Below, in pieces: positions 8,727 through 17,204 of a DNA stretch of 64,000 nt. The stretch is from the NCBI GenBank assembly GCA_963801505.1, contig CAWDEY010000016.1, positions 124,001 to 188,000 of the forward strand, read 5' to 3'. Source of the stretch: JAOUFP01 sp963801505. GTDB taxonomy: Bacteria > Nitrospirota > Thermodesulfovibrionia > Thermodesulfovibrionales > UBA6898. The stretch's first letter is position 1. Every line of letters begins with the position of its first letter. Position numbers and translations under genes: made by a program. Below the pieces are notes generated by a model that was given only the letters and a program-made list of their open reading frames with translations, was not told the origin of the DNA and did not search any database.

Positions 8727-11249
8727 TCATAATATTCCGGCCTTAATTCTTTCCCTCAATATATAAGCCTGGCCGAGAGATATGCCGGCATCATTGCATG
8801 GCACTATCTCGTTTGTATAAACGCTCAAGCCTTCAGCTCTCAGGCTTTCTGTTACTTTATCGAGCAGATAAATGTTCTGAAATACACCACCACTCAAGAT
8901 GACTTTCCTTATATTATTGATTAATGATAGCTTAAGGACAACAAGAATTACAGCATATGCAACAGAGTTGTGAAATTTAGTCGCAATGACACGCCGGTCA
9001 ATATGTCTTTCCATATCATTGATAATTTTCAGGACCGCGTTTGAAAAGTCTATTTCAATAGGGTCCTTAAAACTGATATCAACAGGATAATATTCCTTCA
9101 TACCATCTATTACCATGGATTCGAGCGCTATGGCAGCTTCGCCTTCGAAGGTGTTTTTATCGCAAATCGCCATTAAGGCGGAAACAGCATCGAAGAGCCG
9201 GCCGGCGCTGGATGAGATAGGAGAAAAGGTCCTGTCAGAGGCAATTTTTATTATCCTTTCAACAGACTCCTTTCCATACCTTTCAATAAAGCCAGTGGGA
9301 CCTATAAAATCCATTATTTCATCACCTGCGGCTTCTTTCAAATAGCTTATGGCCATTCTCCATGGTTCTCTGGAGGCCATATCCCCGCCCGGAAGTGGAG
9401 TATATTTAATATGACCTGCCCTTTTATACCCGGCAATATCACCCACCAGGAATTCTCCACCCCATAAGGAACCGTCTTCACCAAAGCCGTTTCCGTCAAA
9501 GGCAACACCTATGACTTTGTCCCTGAAACCATTTTCCGCCATGACCGACCCTATATGCGCATAGTGGTGCTGAATGCCAAAGAGTTTTAATGCCCTGCTG
9601 TTTTCCTGTTCACCTAAACTTAAGGCCCATTGGGTGGACATATAATGGGGGTGCAGGTCATATGCTACAGCTTCAGGTTCCGCTCTGTAAACAGACTTCA
9701 GATTATTTAAACTCTCTTCAAAAAATCTGAGGGTCTCATAATTTTCCATATCACCGATATGCTGGCTGGGTATCGCATAAGCCCCTTTTGTGATTGTAAA
9801 GGTGTTTTTTAGATCAGCCCCGCAGCCAAGGACCTCAGGCCCATCTTCAAGCAAAGGGATCGGCTCAGGCACATATCCGCGCGAACGCCTGATAAAAAAA
9901 AGCATAGAGTCTGGGGTATATTTATGAATAAGAGGGTCCCGGCTGTCTTGTATCAAACTTTGGTCTCTGACTCTAATCACGGAATCATCCACCCTCATAA
10001 ATATGTCACGGTTATGTACAAGAAAGGCATCAACAACAGACGACAGTTTCAGGCAGGCTTCTTCGTTATCATGGATAATAGGCTCTTCAGTAATGTTTCC
10101 GCTCGTCATGACTAAAACAGACAACTCCAGGCTGTCGGGATTCAATTCGTCAATGTCAGGATGATAAAACAGCAGATAATGCAGCGGGGTATAGGGCAGC
10201 ATAAAACCTATATGCCTGTTATTGGGGGCAATCTCCCCAGGCAATGCCAGATCAGCATGCTTTTGCAGCAGGACAACAGGTCTTTTATGAGAAAGCAGCG
10301 CCTTCTCCTCAGCCTCGGACACAGAACAATATTTCCTTATCGTATCTATATCAGGCGCCATCAAGGCAAAAGGTTTATTGCTCCTGCGCTTCCTTTGCCG
10401 CAATGTTAGAACAGCTTCCCTGTTTGTTGCGTCACAGGCCAGATGAAATCCACCCAGTCCCTTTATGGCTATTACCTTGCCTTGTTTGAGTAAATCTATT
10501 GTCTTTGCAACTGGATTATCTTTGACAACATCGTAAGAAGTCCTTTTCAAGGCTGTCATTCCCGAAGTCCTTAATCGGGAATCCATTTTTCTGAAGAAGT
10601 TGCTCACCTCTGGATTACCGCCTTCGCGGGAATTACGACTTTTTACAAGTTCATCATCTTTCTCAGGTATTTCTTCATTAGCTCTGGAGATGACAAGTTC
10701 CAGTTGAGGACCGCATTGAGGACAGGCATTAGGCTGGGCATGGAATCTCCTGTCCCCGGGATTTTGATACTCAGTCATACACGCCCCGCACATCTGGAAG
10801 GTGTTCATGGTTGTGTTTACCCTGTCATAGGGTACTGTCTTTGTTATTGAATAACGCGGTCCGCAGTTGGTGCAGTTTATGAAAGGATAAAGAAAGCGCC
10901 TGTCGTTCCTGTCAAGAAGTTCCTCAAGGCAGTCATTGCATACTGATATATCCGGAGACAGAAGGGTAAACCTGCCTGCGTCAGAGCTTTCCTTTATAGA
11001 AAAATCAGGAAAACCGGAGAATTCTACAGGAGAGATATCTATGCTCATGATCCTGGCCAAAGGCGGGGCATCACTTCGGACCCTATCTAAAAAAAGATCG
11101 AGGTTATCGCCTTCAGCGACCATTATTACGCCTTCAGAGGTATTTGTTATAAAGCCATTTACAGCCAGCTCTTGAGCGAGATTGTAAATGAACGGACGGA
11201 ATCCGACCCCCTGCACAAGACCTTTAATTGTTATGTTCAGAGTTTCCAT
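8727..11249 (-). CDS. hypF: Carbamoyltransferase HypF with an in-frame repeat insertion
   Basis: Makes the carbamoyl adenylate and transfers it to HypE for CN ligand synthesis. Domains in order: acylphosphatase (GLVQGVGFRPF at 10-20), zinc fingers (CNDC, CTNC, CGAC, CPQC pairs, about 105-190), YrdC-like (KGLGGFHLACDA onward, about 255-450) and Kae1-like C-terminus (QHHYAH, GVAFDGNGFGEDG). Length 840 aa exceeds the usual 740-780. The excess is a lysine/arginine-rich stretch at about residues 203-232 (SRNSREGGNPE ... MDSRLRTSGM) encoded by a palindromic repeat lying between the zinc-finger and YrdC domains. The upstream RBS is weak. It overlaps an alternative hypD start. Confidence 0.95.
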   Translation of the reverse strand: METLNITIKGLVQGVGFRPFIYNLAQELAVNGFITNTSEGVIMVAEGDNLDLFLDRVRSDAPPLARIMSIDISPVEFSGFPDFSIKESSDAGRFTLLSPDISVCNDCLEELLDRNDRRFLYPFINCTNCGPRYSITKTVPYDRVNTTMNTFQMCGACMTEYQNPGDRRFHAQPNACPQCGPQLELVISRANEEIPEKDDELVKSRNSREGGNPEVSNFFRKMDSRLRTSGMTALKRTSYDVVKDNPVAKTIDLLKQGKVIAIKGLGGFHLACDATNREAVLTLRQRKRRSNKPFALMAPDIDTIRKYCSVSEAEEKALLSHKRPVVLLQKHADLALPGEIAPNNRHIGFMLPYTPLHYLLFYHPDIDELNPDSLELSVLVMTSGNITEEPIIHDNEEACLKLSSVVDAFLVHNRDIFMRVDDSVIRVRDQSLIQDSRDPLIHKYTPDSMLFFIRRSRGYVPEPIPLLEDGPEVLGCGADLKNTFTITKGAYAIPSQHIGDMENYETLRFFEESLNNLKSVYRAEPEAVAYDLHPHYMSTQWALSLGEQENSRALKLFGIQHHYAHIGSVMAENGFRDKVIGVAFDGNGFGEDGSLWGGEFLVGDIAGYKRAGHIKYTPLPGGDMASREPWRMAISYLKEAAGDEIMDFIGPTGFIERYGKESVERIIKIASDRTFSPISSSAGRLFDAVSALMAICDKNTFEGEAAIALESMVIDGMKEYYPVDISFKDPIEIDFSNAVLKIINDMERHIDRRVIATKFHNSVAYAVILVVLKLSLINNIRKVILSGGVFQNIYLLDKVTESLRAEGLSVYTNEIVPCNDAGISLGQAYILRERIKAGIL
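10555..10639. repeat. GTCATTCCCG-family palindromic repeat, copy 2 (inside hypF)
   Basis: Begins GTCATTCCCGAAGTCC, has ATCGGGAATCCA inside, and ends CGCGGGAATTACGAC, so the ends are inverted. It lies wholly inside hypF and keeps the frame open, encoding the SREGGNP-type peptide familiar from in-gene repeats of this class. Confidence 0.8.
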
Positions 11250-11391
11250 AATATTTGAAGGTGCATTTCGTTATTATAGCGCAAAGGACAGAGACTATGT
11301 AATGAGGCCTCTGAAACAGCCTGTGTCTTTTCAGGACCAATAAACTACCCGGCGGCAGAGCCGTGATGTATCGAGATTAACAAACCAATAT

Positions 11392-11462
11392 TGACATCCT
11401 CCGGCTTGACCGGGGGACCCAGAACAAAACACTGGATTGCCCGATCAGGTGGGGCAATGACA
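11392..11462. repeat. GTCATTCCCG-family repeat, copy 3 (degenerate)
   Basis: Lies upstream of hypF in the 287-bp gap before the CvfB-like gene. It reads TGACATCCTCCGGCTTGACC near its left end and CTGGATTGCCCGATC then GGGGCAATGACAC at its right, a diverged copy of the family. The rest of this gap shows no coding potential; a short GATGCATAGCATC palindrome is present at about 11480-11492. Confidence 0.5.
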
Positions 11463-11536
11463 CATTTTATATTTAACCCCGATGCATAGCATCGAGGAAT
11501 TCTTATGATTAACTCCAAAAAATCATGCAGGATTTT

Positions 11537-11968
11537 TCATTTTTTGAGGTGGATACCGTCTTCCTGAATTTCTATGATTTTATCTTTATACAGACCGCCG
11601 GCTGCCTTTTTGAATAATTTTTTGCTCATATGCAGCTTTTCTTTTATCATCTCAGGCGTGCTTTTATCAGAGAGAGGCATAAAGCCATCATGTTCACTTA
11701 AATATTTCAGGATAATTTCCCTGGCATCCTTTATATCATCAAGACCGCCTTTTCTCAGGGTCACATCGATCTTGTTATCTGCTCTTATCTTCTTTATATA
11801 ACCTTCAACCTGTTCCCCGACTGCCAGGTCCCGGAATACATCACTTTTATAGAGCAGGCCCTCGTACCTGCCGTCAATGATTACCTTAACGCCCAGGTCG
11901 GTAAATGTCTCAACAAGCAGCATCACCTCTTCCCCTTCTTTAAAAGGGGGTTTTTCATTCATTGGCAT
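11537..11968 (-). CDS. CvfB-like S1/winged-helix RNA-binding protein (short form)
   Basis: About 143 residues. The N-terminal half (about 10-70) reads as an S1/OB fold (GEEVMLLVETFTDLGVKV, VEGYIKKIRADNKIDVTLR). The C-terminal half (about 90-143) resembles the winged helix of CvfB (LPLSDKSTPE-type segment, MSKKLFKKAAGGLYKDKII). Staphylococcal and pneumococcal CvfB are about twice as long with extra S1 domains, so this is either a short family form or a 5'-shortened gene. I use the ATG at 11968 rather than the TTG four codons upstream. Likely binds RNA; the target is unknown. Confidence 0.75.
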   Translation of the reverse strand: MPMNEKPPFKEGEEVMLLVETFTDLGVKVIIDGRYEGLLYKSDVFRDLAVGEQVEGYIKKIRADNKIDVTLRKGGLDDIKDAREIILKYLSEHDGFMPLSDKSTPEMIKEKLHMSKKLFKKAAGGLYKDKIIEIQEDGIHLKK

Positions 11969-12045
11969 ATTCGCTTTCAATTAATTATTCTCCATAACTT
12001 TGCCTGATATCAACAGCGGGTATAGTACCACAGCGAACTTTCTTC

Positions 12046-12123
12046 GTCATTCCCGAGTTACCTCAATCGGGAATCCATTGTCTTCAAGATGTCTTGGATC
12101 CCCGGGTCAAGCCCGAGGATGAC
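12046..12123. repeat. GTCATTCCCG-family palindromic repeat, copy 4
   Basis: Starts GTCATTCCCGAGTTACC and ATCGGGAATCCA, and ends CTTGGATCCCCGGGTC then GCCCGAGGATGAC. It lies in the hypB to cvfB-like gap (11969-12174), which otherwise shows nothing. Confidence 0.75.
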
Positions 12124-12174
12124 GGATATACCACTTATTACATGAAACATCGCTGCAGCAAGAGTCAACCTGTA

Positions 12175-12828
12175 TTAATTATGATGTTTTTTGACCTTAT
12201 CTTTGACCCATTCTATCCATTCAGGCATACCCTTTCCTGTCTTGCAGGAGACCTCAAATATCTTCAACTTCGGATTCAGGGACAGGGAATCCTTTTTGAT
12301 TTTATCGATATCAACGTCCAGATATGGAGCCAGGTCTATCTTGTTAAGCAGCAGGGCCGATGATTCCTGGAACATCAGGGGGTATTTTAGTGGCTTATCA
12401 TGGCCTTCTGTTATGCTCAGCAGCATGACCTTGATATCTTCTCCAACCTTAAACTCAGCAGGACAGACGAGATTGCCCACATTTTCAATAAAAAGCAGGT
12501 CGAGTTCTTTAAGAGGGAGGTCCTTCAATACTTCATAGATCATATTAGCATCAAGATGGCAAGCCCCTCCAGTATTTATCTGAACAACAGGGGCATTGAG
12601 TTTTTCTATCCTCTCAGCATCATCAGTGCCGGCGATGTCACCCTCTATTACACCTATCTTTAACCCGCTGTCCTGCAAAAGGGTCTTTTCAAGGACTGAA
12701 GTCTTTCCGGCCCCGGGCGCGCTCATCAGATTAATGACAAAAACCCCTGCCTCATCAAAAAGCCTCCGATTTTCAAGTGCTATGCGATCATTCGCTTCCA
12801 GTATTTTCGTTGCAACTTTAACTTTCAA
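12175..12828 (-). CDS. hypB: Hydrogenase nickel-incorporation GTPase HypB
   Basis: SIMIBI-class GTPase that delivers nickel to the hydrogenase large subunit with HypA. P-loop SAPGAGKTS at 36-44, IEGDIAGTDD switch region, GGACHLDA with the metal-binding Cys-His, and a NKIDL GTP-specificity motif. The N-terminal CxxCGC motif and His-rich stretch seen in some HypB proteins are absent, as in many compact forms. The start appears to be TTG at 12828, with AGGAG about 10 nt upstream; the ATG at 12836 is out of frame and stops at once. 217 aa. Confidence 0.95.
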   Translation of the reverse strand: MKVKVATKILEANDRIALENRRLFDEAGVFVINLMSAPGAGKTSVLEKTLLQDSGLKIGVIEGDIAGTDDAERIEKLNAPVVQINTGGACHLDANMIYEVLKDLPLKELDLLFIENVGNLVCPAEFKVGEDIKVMLLSITEGHDKPLKYPLMFQESSALLLNKIDLAPYLDVDIDKIKKDSLSLNPKLKIFEVSCKTGKGMPEWIEWVKDKVKKHHN

Positions 12829-12952
12829 TCCTTCATATCTCCTTTTTTAAATTTTCACATTCTTAGGTAATATTTTTACTTTTTACCCTAAATAAGGCTT
12901 CTCAGTCCCAGATAAATGCTTTGCAAAATAGCATGAAAAATTGTAATAGCGT

Positions 12953-13109
12953 CACCGCAGAGACGCAGAGGCCGCAAAGAGTTTAATTATATATTTCTGC
13001 TGAGAGGGCAGAAATATATAAACTGCCATAAGGAGAACTTTTTTGTTTTCCGGACTCTCACCGAAAAACAAAATTCACTAAATCTCTGCGCCCTCTGCGT
13101 CTCTGTGGT
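12953..13109. repeat. CCACAGAG-family intergenic repeat, copy 2
   Basis: Occupies most of the 311-bp gap between hypA and hypB. The left arm is CACCGCAGAGACGCAGAG and the right arm CTCTGCGTCTCTGTGGT. Inside, ATATATTTCTGC pairs with GCAGAAATATAT (about 12989-13021), and TTTTGTTTTTCGG-like segments form a second inner hairpin. No promoter or gene could be identified in the remainder (12829-12952). Confidence 0.75.
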
Positions 13110-13139
13110 AAAATGCCTTTTAATTCCGGCTTTGCCGGT

Positions 13140-13484
13140 TTAGGACACTTCCATGTCAACGATATCCAGCTCCCTGCCCGCAGTTATAATAAATGAGCCG
13201 CCTTTGCAGGAAGGACAGCACAAGACATATTCTTCTTCTGTAATAAATGTATTACTGCAATCTTTGCATTGCCCGGTAACAGGGACCTCTTCAATATTCA
13301 GGGACGCGTTTTTAGCAATAGAATCAGTCTTGATCGCATTGAAGGCAAAACTCAGGGCATCAGGCATAATGCCGGATGCCCTGCCTACTTTGATATTAAT
13401 GGATTCAATTTCCTTAAACCCATTTTTGAGACATTGTTCGGAAACTATATCGATAAGGTTTTGCGCAATAGAGAGTTCATGCAT
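13140..13484 (-). CDS. hypA: Hydrogenase nickel-incorporation protein HypA
   Basis: Nickel chaperone partner of HypB. MHELSIAQ carries the conserved His2/Glu3 nickel site; a zinc finger is formed by CKDC and CPSC (about residues 73-95). 114 aa is normal. Its ATG overlaps the stop of the upstream ytxH-like gene (TAATG), so the three genes 14172-13140 read as one coupled unit. Confidence 0.95.
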   Translation of the reverse strand: MHELSIAQNLIDIVSEQCLKNGFKEIESINIKVGRASGIMPDALSFAFNAIKTDSIAKNASLNIEEVPVTGQCKDCSNTFITEEEYVLCCPSCKGGSFIITAGRELDIVDMEVS

Positions 13485-13792
13485 TATCCTTTTGCGTATT
13501 TTTCCTTCTCTTTTTCGTAAGCCTCTTTGCCTGCATCAACAGCTGATTTCAAAATAGACTTCTTTTCCTCGTAAAAGTCCTTGCCTTCTTCGACCAAAGA
13601 AGTGGCCTTTTCCTTTGCCTGATTTACATATTCCGCTGACTTGTCCCTGACATCATCTGTCAGGTCTTTAATCTTCTGTCTGGTTTCACGTCCTGACTGC
13701 GGCGCAAACAAAAGTGCGAGGCCGGCGCCGACAACGCCTCCCAAAAGAAAAGATAGAAGTACTGATCCTGAACTATACCCGTCGTCTCTCAT
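13484..13792 (-). CDS. YtxH-domain protein
   Basis: 102 residues: an N-terminal glycine-rich membrane segment (about 10-30, SFLLGGVVGAGLALLFAP) followed by PQSGRETRQKIKD, the YtxH hallmark, then a long charged helix (about 45-100) rich in Lys/Glu. Typical of small envelope or stress-associated proteins. Overlaps DUF948 by 4 bp (ATGA). Confidence 0.85.
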   Translation of the reverse strand: MRDDGYSSGSVLLSFLLGGVVGAGLALLFAPQSGRETRQKIKDLTDDVRDKSAEYVNQAKEKATSLVEEGKDFYEEKKSILKSAVDAGKEAYEKEKEKYAKG

Positions 13793-14172
13793 TGTCTTTC
13801 TCCTTTCCTGAGTAAATTGGTTAATAAATATGTCAAGCCGGCAGTCACACCGGCCTTTAAGCTCACTGCCTTAACAGATGCTGAAGAACTGAGCGAGTCT
13901 ATAAAGCCGGTGACAGCATGAATCCTGGTGCTCACTTCAGTAATGGAGCCGGAAAGCTCTTTTACGTCCTCAGTAATATCATTTACGTTATCGGATATAC
14001 TCCTCATGCTTTTGAGGGTAAGCTGGAGCTCATCCAGCGCCGGATTAAGACTGCCTTCAGTGGTGTTTCTGAGGGAAATGACAGTCCTCTTCAATTCCAG
14101 CAGCAATGGGATAAGATAAACTGCTATCCCTATCAATACAACTGCAATTATTCCCAACAAAATAGTGTTCAT
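13789..14172 (-). CDS. DUF948 membrane-anchored protein
   Basis: 127 residues: one N-terminal transmembrane helix (about 2-22, TILLGIIAVVLIGIAVYLI) followed by a long amphipathic coiled-coil region with heptad-like VNDITEDVKELSGSI. The ATG at 14172 has GGAGG directly upstream; upstream in-frame sequence to 14265 lacks that support. DUF948 and YtxH genes are commonly paired. First gene of the hypA unit; no clear promoter seen upstream. Confidence 0.82.
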   Translation of the reverse strand: MNTILLGIIAVVLIGIAVYLIPLLLELKRTVISLRNTTEGSLNPALDELQLTLKSMRSISDNVNDITEDVKELSGSITEVSTRIHAVTGFIDSLSSSASVKAVSLKAGVTAGLTYLLTNLLRKGERQ

Positions 14173-14374
14173 CCTGCCTCCTTCAAAGATTATATCACAA
14201 TTTTCGCATAATACATTGTTGACGATATGAATAGATTTTGTGACAAATAAGGCCTTGTGGCACAAGCATATTTGCCTAAAAACCTTCTACCTTCAGTCTA
14301 TCCACCTAAGCAATTACTAGATTTTAGTGTTTAATCTATTACAAGTAAAGGAAATTATGTTATCCTTGAAGGCC

Positions 14375-15460
14375 ATGGACGACAATTTTATCATGAAAAG
14401 AGCTCTGGCACTGGCAGCTCGAGCAAAAGGGAAGACAAGCCCTAATCCAATGGTCGGGGCCGTTCTTGTAAATAATAACAGGATAATTTCAGAAGGCTTT
14501 CACAAGAAGGCAGGCACTCCGCATGCCGAGGTAATAGCCATAGATAAAGCAGGCGATAAGGCTTCAGGCTCGACCCTTTATGTGACTTTGGAACCCTGCT
14601 GTCATAAAGACAAGAGGACCCCTCCCTGCACGGAAAAGATCATATCCTCAGGCATAAAAAAAGTCGTAATCGCCATGAAAGACCCAAACCCGAAGGTCTC
14701 AGGAAAGGGCATTGCAGAATTGGAGAAGGCCGGGATAAAGACAATTACAGGACTGCTGGAGAAAAACGCCGTAAGCCTGAATGAATCCTACATCAAATAT
14801 ATAACAACAGGCACTCCCTTTGTGACATTGAAAATAGCAATGACCCTGGATGGAAAGATAGCGACCCCTGAGGGCGAGTCAAAGTGGATAACAGGCGAAA
14901 ACGCTAGGAAAATGGTGCACAGACTCAGGGGAAGTTCTGATGCTGTTATGACAGCAATCGGGACCGTCAAGGCCGACAACCCCATGCTGACCTGCAGGGT
15001 CACTGGCTACAATAATCCTGTCCGTATAATAATAGACCCCCGCCTTGAAACCAAGCCGGATTCTAATGTTGCATCATGCCCCCCTGAGACAATAATAGTG
15101 ACCAGAAGCCCCAATGCAGATGTTTCATTATGGAAAAAGCTCAGGGGACAAGGGATTTCCTTTATTGAATATCAAAGCGAAGAACTCGACCTTAAATGGC
15201 TTATGTACAAACTTGGCAAGCTTAATATCACCTCAATACTTATTGAAGGAGGGTCATCATTAGGTTCATACTGCCTTGAGGCAGGCATTGTGGATAAAGT
15301 CATGTTTTTCATAGCACCCAAAATCCTAGGAGGAAGAGATTCCTTCCCTGCTGTAGGAGGAAAATCTTTCAGAAGCCTTGCGGATGCTTACAAAATCAGG
15401 GACATTAAAACAAGGCATATCGGCGAAGATATTCTTATCGAGGGGTATCTTCAGCAATAG
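14375..15460 (+). CDS. ribD: Bifunctional riboflavin deaminase/reductase RibD
   Basis: Catalyses deamination then side-chain reduction of the pyrimidine intermediate in riboflavin synthesis. The N-terminal deaminase has TPHAEVIAI and EPCCHKDKRTPPC (zinc His/Cys set). The C-terminal reductase (about 145-361) has AMTLDGKIATP and ILIEGGSSLGS. I choose the ATG at 14375 (GAAGG 3 nt before it) over the upstream frame from 14327; this gives 361 aa. It stands alone: no other rib genes and no recognisable FMN riboswitch upstream. Confidence 0.94.
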   Translation: MDDNFIMKRALALAARAKGKTSPNPMVGAVLVNNNRIISEGFHKKAGTPHAEVIAIDKAGDKASGSTLYVTLEPCCHKDKRTPPCTEKIISSGIKKVVIAMKDPNPKVSGKGIAELEKAGIKTITGLLEKNAVSLNESYIKYITTGTPFVTLKIAMTLDGKIATPEGESKWITGENARKMVHRLRGSSDAVMTAIGTVKADNPMLTCRVTGYNNPVRIIIDPRLETKPDSNVASCPPETIIVTRSPNADVSLWKKLRGQGISFIEYQSEELDLKWLMYKLGKLNITSILIEGGSSLGSYCLEAGIVDKVMFFIAPKILGGRDSFPAVGGKSFRSLADAYKIRDIKTRHIGEDILIEGYLQQ

Positions 15461-15709
15461 CCCTGTCTTTCTCCTCCTGAAAGGTTTTCACTTTTTTTAC
15501 TATCATGGGGTTAGGGCCTAAAAAATCTCTCAAAAACCGAGAGCAAATCCATTTTCGAGGTGTCTTTCTTTGTCGTTTATAGACCTGTTTTTGGGACCCT
15601 GCCCTCACCCAGAGGCCTTAAGTTGAAATCACACCCCAAAATATATTGCTTTTCCATTGGGGTCTGCATTATATTTTCTGATAGAAAAAATCCCTTGAAA
15701 GGAATCAAA

Positions 15710-16111
15710 ATGGGGAACATTGAAGATCCGCAGCATAAATGGGGTACAGAGACAATCCTCCTGGTAGAAGACTCTAACTCAGCAAGAGAAGTTACGAAAT
15801 TAATGCTCGAAGAGTTAGGATACTGCGTAATAGAGGCCGTGAATGGCGAAGACGCGCTGAAGAAATTTCATGCAAACAAAGACAGAATCCAACTTGTCAT
15901 ACTTGATGTCATTATGCCACATGGAAGCAGCAAGCCATTCTACGACAAAATGCTTGTTATACGATCGGATATAAAGGCTATTTTCATTAGCGGGTACACA
16001 GAAGACATCCTAAAAAATACTGGAATGATTGAAGACGGCCTGCACTTTCTCCCAAAGCCTTTTCTGCCAGCAGAGCTGGCAAGCAAGATGAGAGAAGTGC
16101 TTGCTACATAA
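15710..16111 (+). CDS. Stand-alone response-regulator receiver domain
   Basis: 133 residues with a single REC domain. Acidic pair in LLVEDSNSA, phospho-acceptor Asp in VILDVIMP, the Ser/Thr switch in FISGYTED, and the conserved Lys in LPKPF are all present, so it should be phosphorylatable. The sequence style (SGYTED, LPKPF) matches receivers attached to hybrid kinases. No output domain and no kinase lies nearby. ATG at 15710 has AAAGGA upstream. The 249-bp gap before it shows no gene. Confidence 0.85.
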   Translation: MGNIEDPQHKWGTETILLVEDSNSAREVTKLMLEELGYCVIEAVNGEDALKKFHANKDRIQLVILDVIMPHGSSKPFYDKMLVIRSDIKAIFISGYTEDILKNTGMIEDGLHFLPKPFLPAELASKMREVLAT

Positions 16112-16115
16112 AACA

Positions 16116-16125
16116 GGGGGGGGGG
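16116..16125. repeat. Homopolymer tract, ten G
   Basis: A run of ten G residues just after the receiver-domain stop. It is intergenic, so it would not change a reading frame; it could vary in length between cells or be a sequencing artefact. Confidence 0.6.
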
Positions 16126-16293
16126 AAAGCAACTTTTTTGTTAAGGATTAACCTCTTTTTATGTAGTCTGGGAGGATTGTATGATGGTAGTTATCCAGTT
16201 ATAAGAAGCGTAAAAAACTTACGTATCGATGCCGTAGTAGGATGCGTATGCCGCGTCCCATATTCTATGAGAAATTATAAGGAGGACTGAATC

Positions 16294-16794
16294 ATGAGAA
16301 GATCCGGAGCAATACTAGTTACGGTAATTATTTCCTTTGCGCTTTCCCTTTCAACGGCTTTCGCCGCCGACGATATGGCGGCAAAGCTCAACGCTGTGCT
16401 TTCGGGGGCTGCCGCCGAAAAGTTCTGGCAGGTTAGCGCGGAAGACGTTAAGGCAATGATAGACGCAAAGAAGACGGATTTCCTGATTGTAGATGTAAGA
16501 CCCGTGCCTGTTCTCTACAAAGAGGGACATATTCCGGGGTCGATATATATACCTACTCAGGACGTGCTGCAGCCGGAGAGCCTTGCCAAACTTCCCAAAG
16601 ACAAGAAGCTCATCCTCGTCTGCGTAACAGGGCAGACGCAGAACCTGCCTGTGGTGGCGTTGCGCGCATTGGGGTACGACGCCTGGACAATGAAGTTCGG
16701 AATGGCCTCATGGGACAAGAATTCGGTGGGTGTGAAGTTTATGAAGGGGGCACTTAAGGGGGCTGAAAGCAACAAGTATCCGCTGGATAAATAA
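16294..16794 (+). CDS. Exported rhodanese-like protein
   Basis: 166 residues: a Sec signal peptide (about 1-24, ending AFAAD) then one rhodanese domain with FLIVDVRP, GHIPGSIYIP and the active-site loop LVCVTGQTQ, where the Cys is present. Likely a periplasmic sulfur-transfer or sulfane-sulfur-binding protein. AAGGAGG lies 8 nt before the ATG. Monocistronic; the 16112-16293 gap contains only a G tract and a short CGTAA/TTACG hairpin. Confidence 0.88.
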   Translation: MRRSGAILVTVIISFALSLSTAFAADDMAAKLNAVLSGAAAEKFWQVSAEDVKAMIDAKKTDFLIVDVRPVPVLYKEGHIPGSIYIPTQDVLQPESLAKLPKDKKLILVCVTGQTQNLPVVALRALGYDAWTMKFGMASWDKNSVGVKFMKGALKGAESNKYPLDK

Positions 16795-16888
16795 AGTTCC
16801 CTTAGGCCTGCACATCGCTGAGGCGGACAAGGCAATGGGGACTGCCCCACCATACGGGCACGATGATAGAGAGATTAAAAGGATTCCC

Positions 16889-17059
16889 CTAATCCAACTC
16901 TTTACCTATTTTGTAGCCAGCCCAAATACCTACAAAACCTCCGAGACCACCAAAAAGGAAAGAAGTCATGGAGAACGCACTATCGCCCCAGATCAGAGGA
17001 ATATAACTGCCAATAACTGACCCTATAACCATACCTAACGTGATAAATTTCTTTATCAT
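16889..17059 (-). CDS. Small glycine-rich membrane protein
   Basis: 56 residues read on the minus strand from an ATG at 17059 to TAG. Two hydrophobic, glycine-zipper-like segments (about 5-22, ITLGMVIGSVIGSYIPLI; about 32-49, TSFLFGGLGGFVGIWAGY) flanking a short polar loop, then a charged tail KIGKELD. The pattern is of a two-helix inner-membrane microprotein. The RBS (AGCAGGT) is moderate. Codon use looks natural and no competing frame explains the stretch. Confidence 0.6.
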   Translation of the reverse strand: MIKKFITLGMVIGSVIGSYIPLIWGDSAFSMTSFLFGGLGGFVGIWAGYKIGKELD

Positions 17060-17204
17060 ACCTGCTTTTCATCCTACTCTAGAATAGTGAATAAATGATG
17101 AATAAAGAACAGATGAGAAAACTGACGATAACAGTAATAGATCTATAATCCTGGTATCCGGGGAGGGATGGTAAGATTTCAGGAAACTTTTTAATGAAAG
17201 CGCG

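Noticed and set aside
14258..14275. TGGCACAAGCATATTTGC as a sigma-54 promoter
   Set aside because: The -24 half is perfect, but the GC of the -12 half is several bases too far away, so the spacing rules it out.
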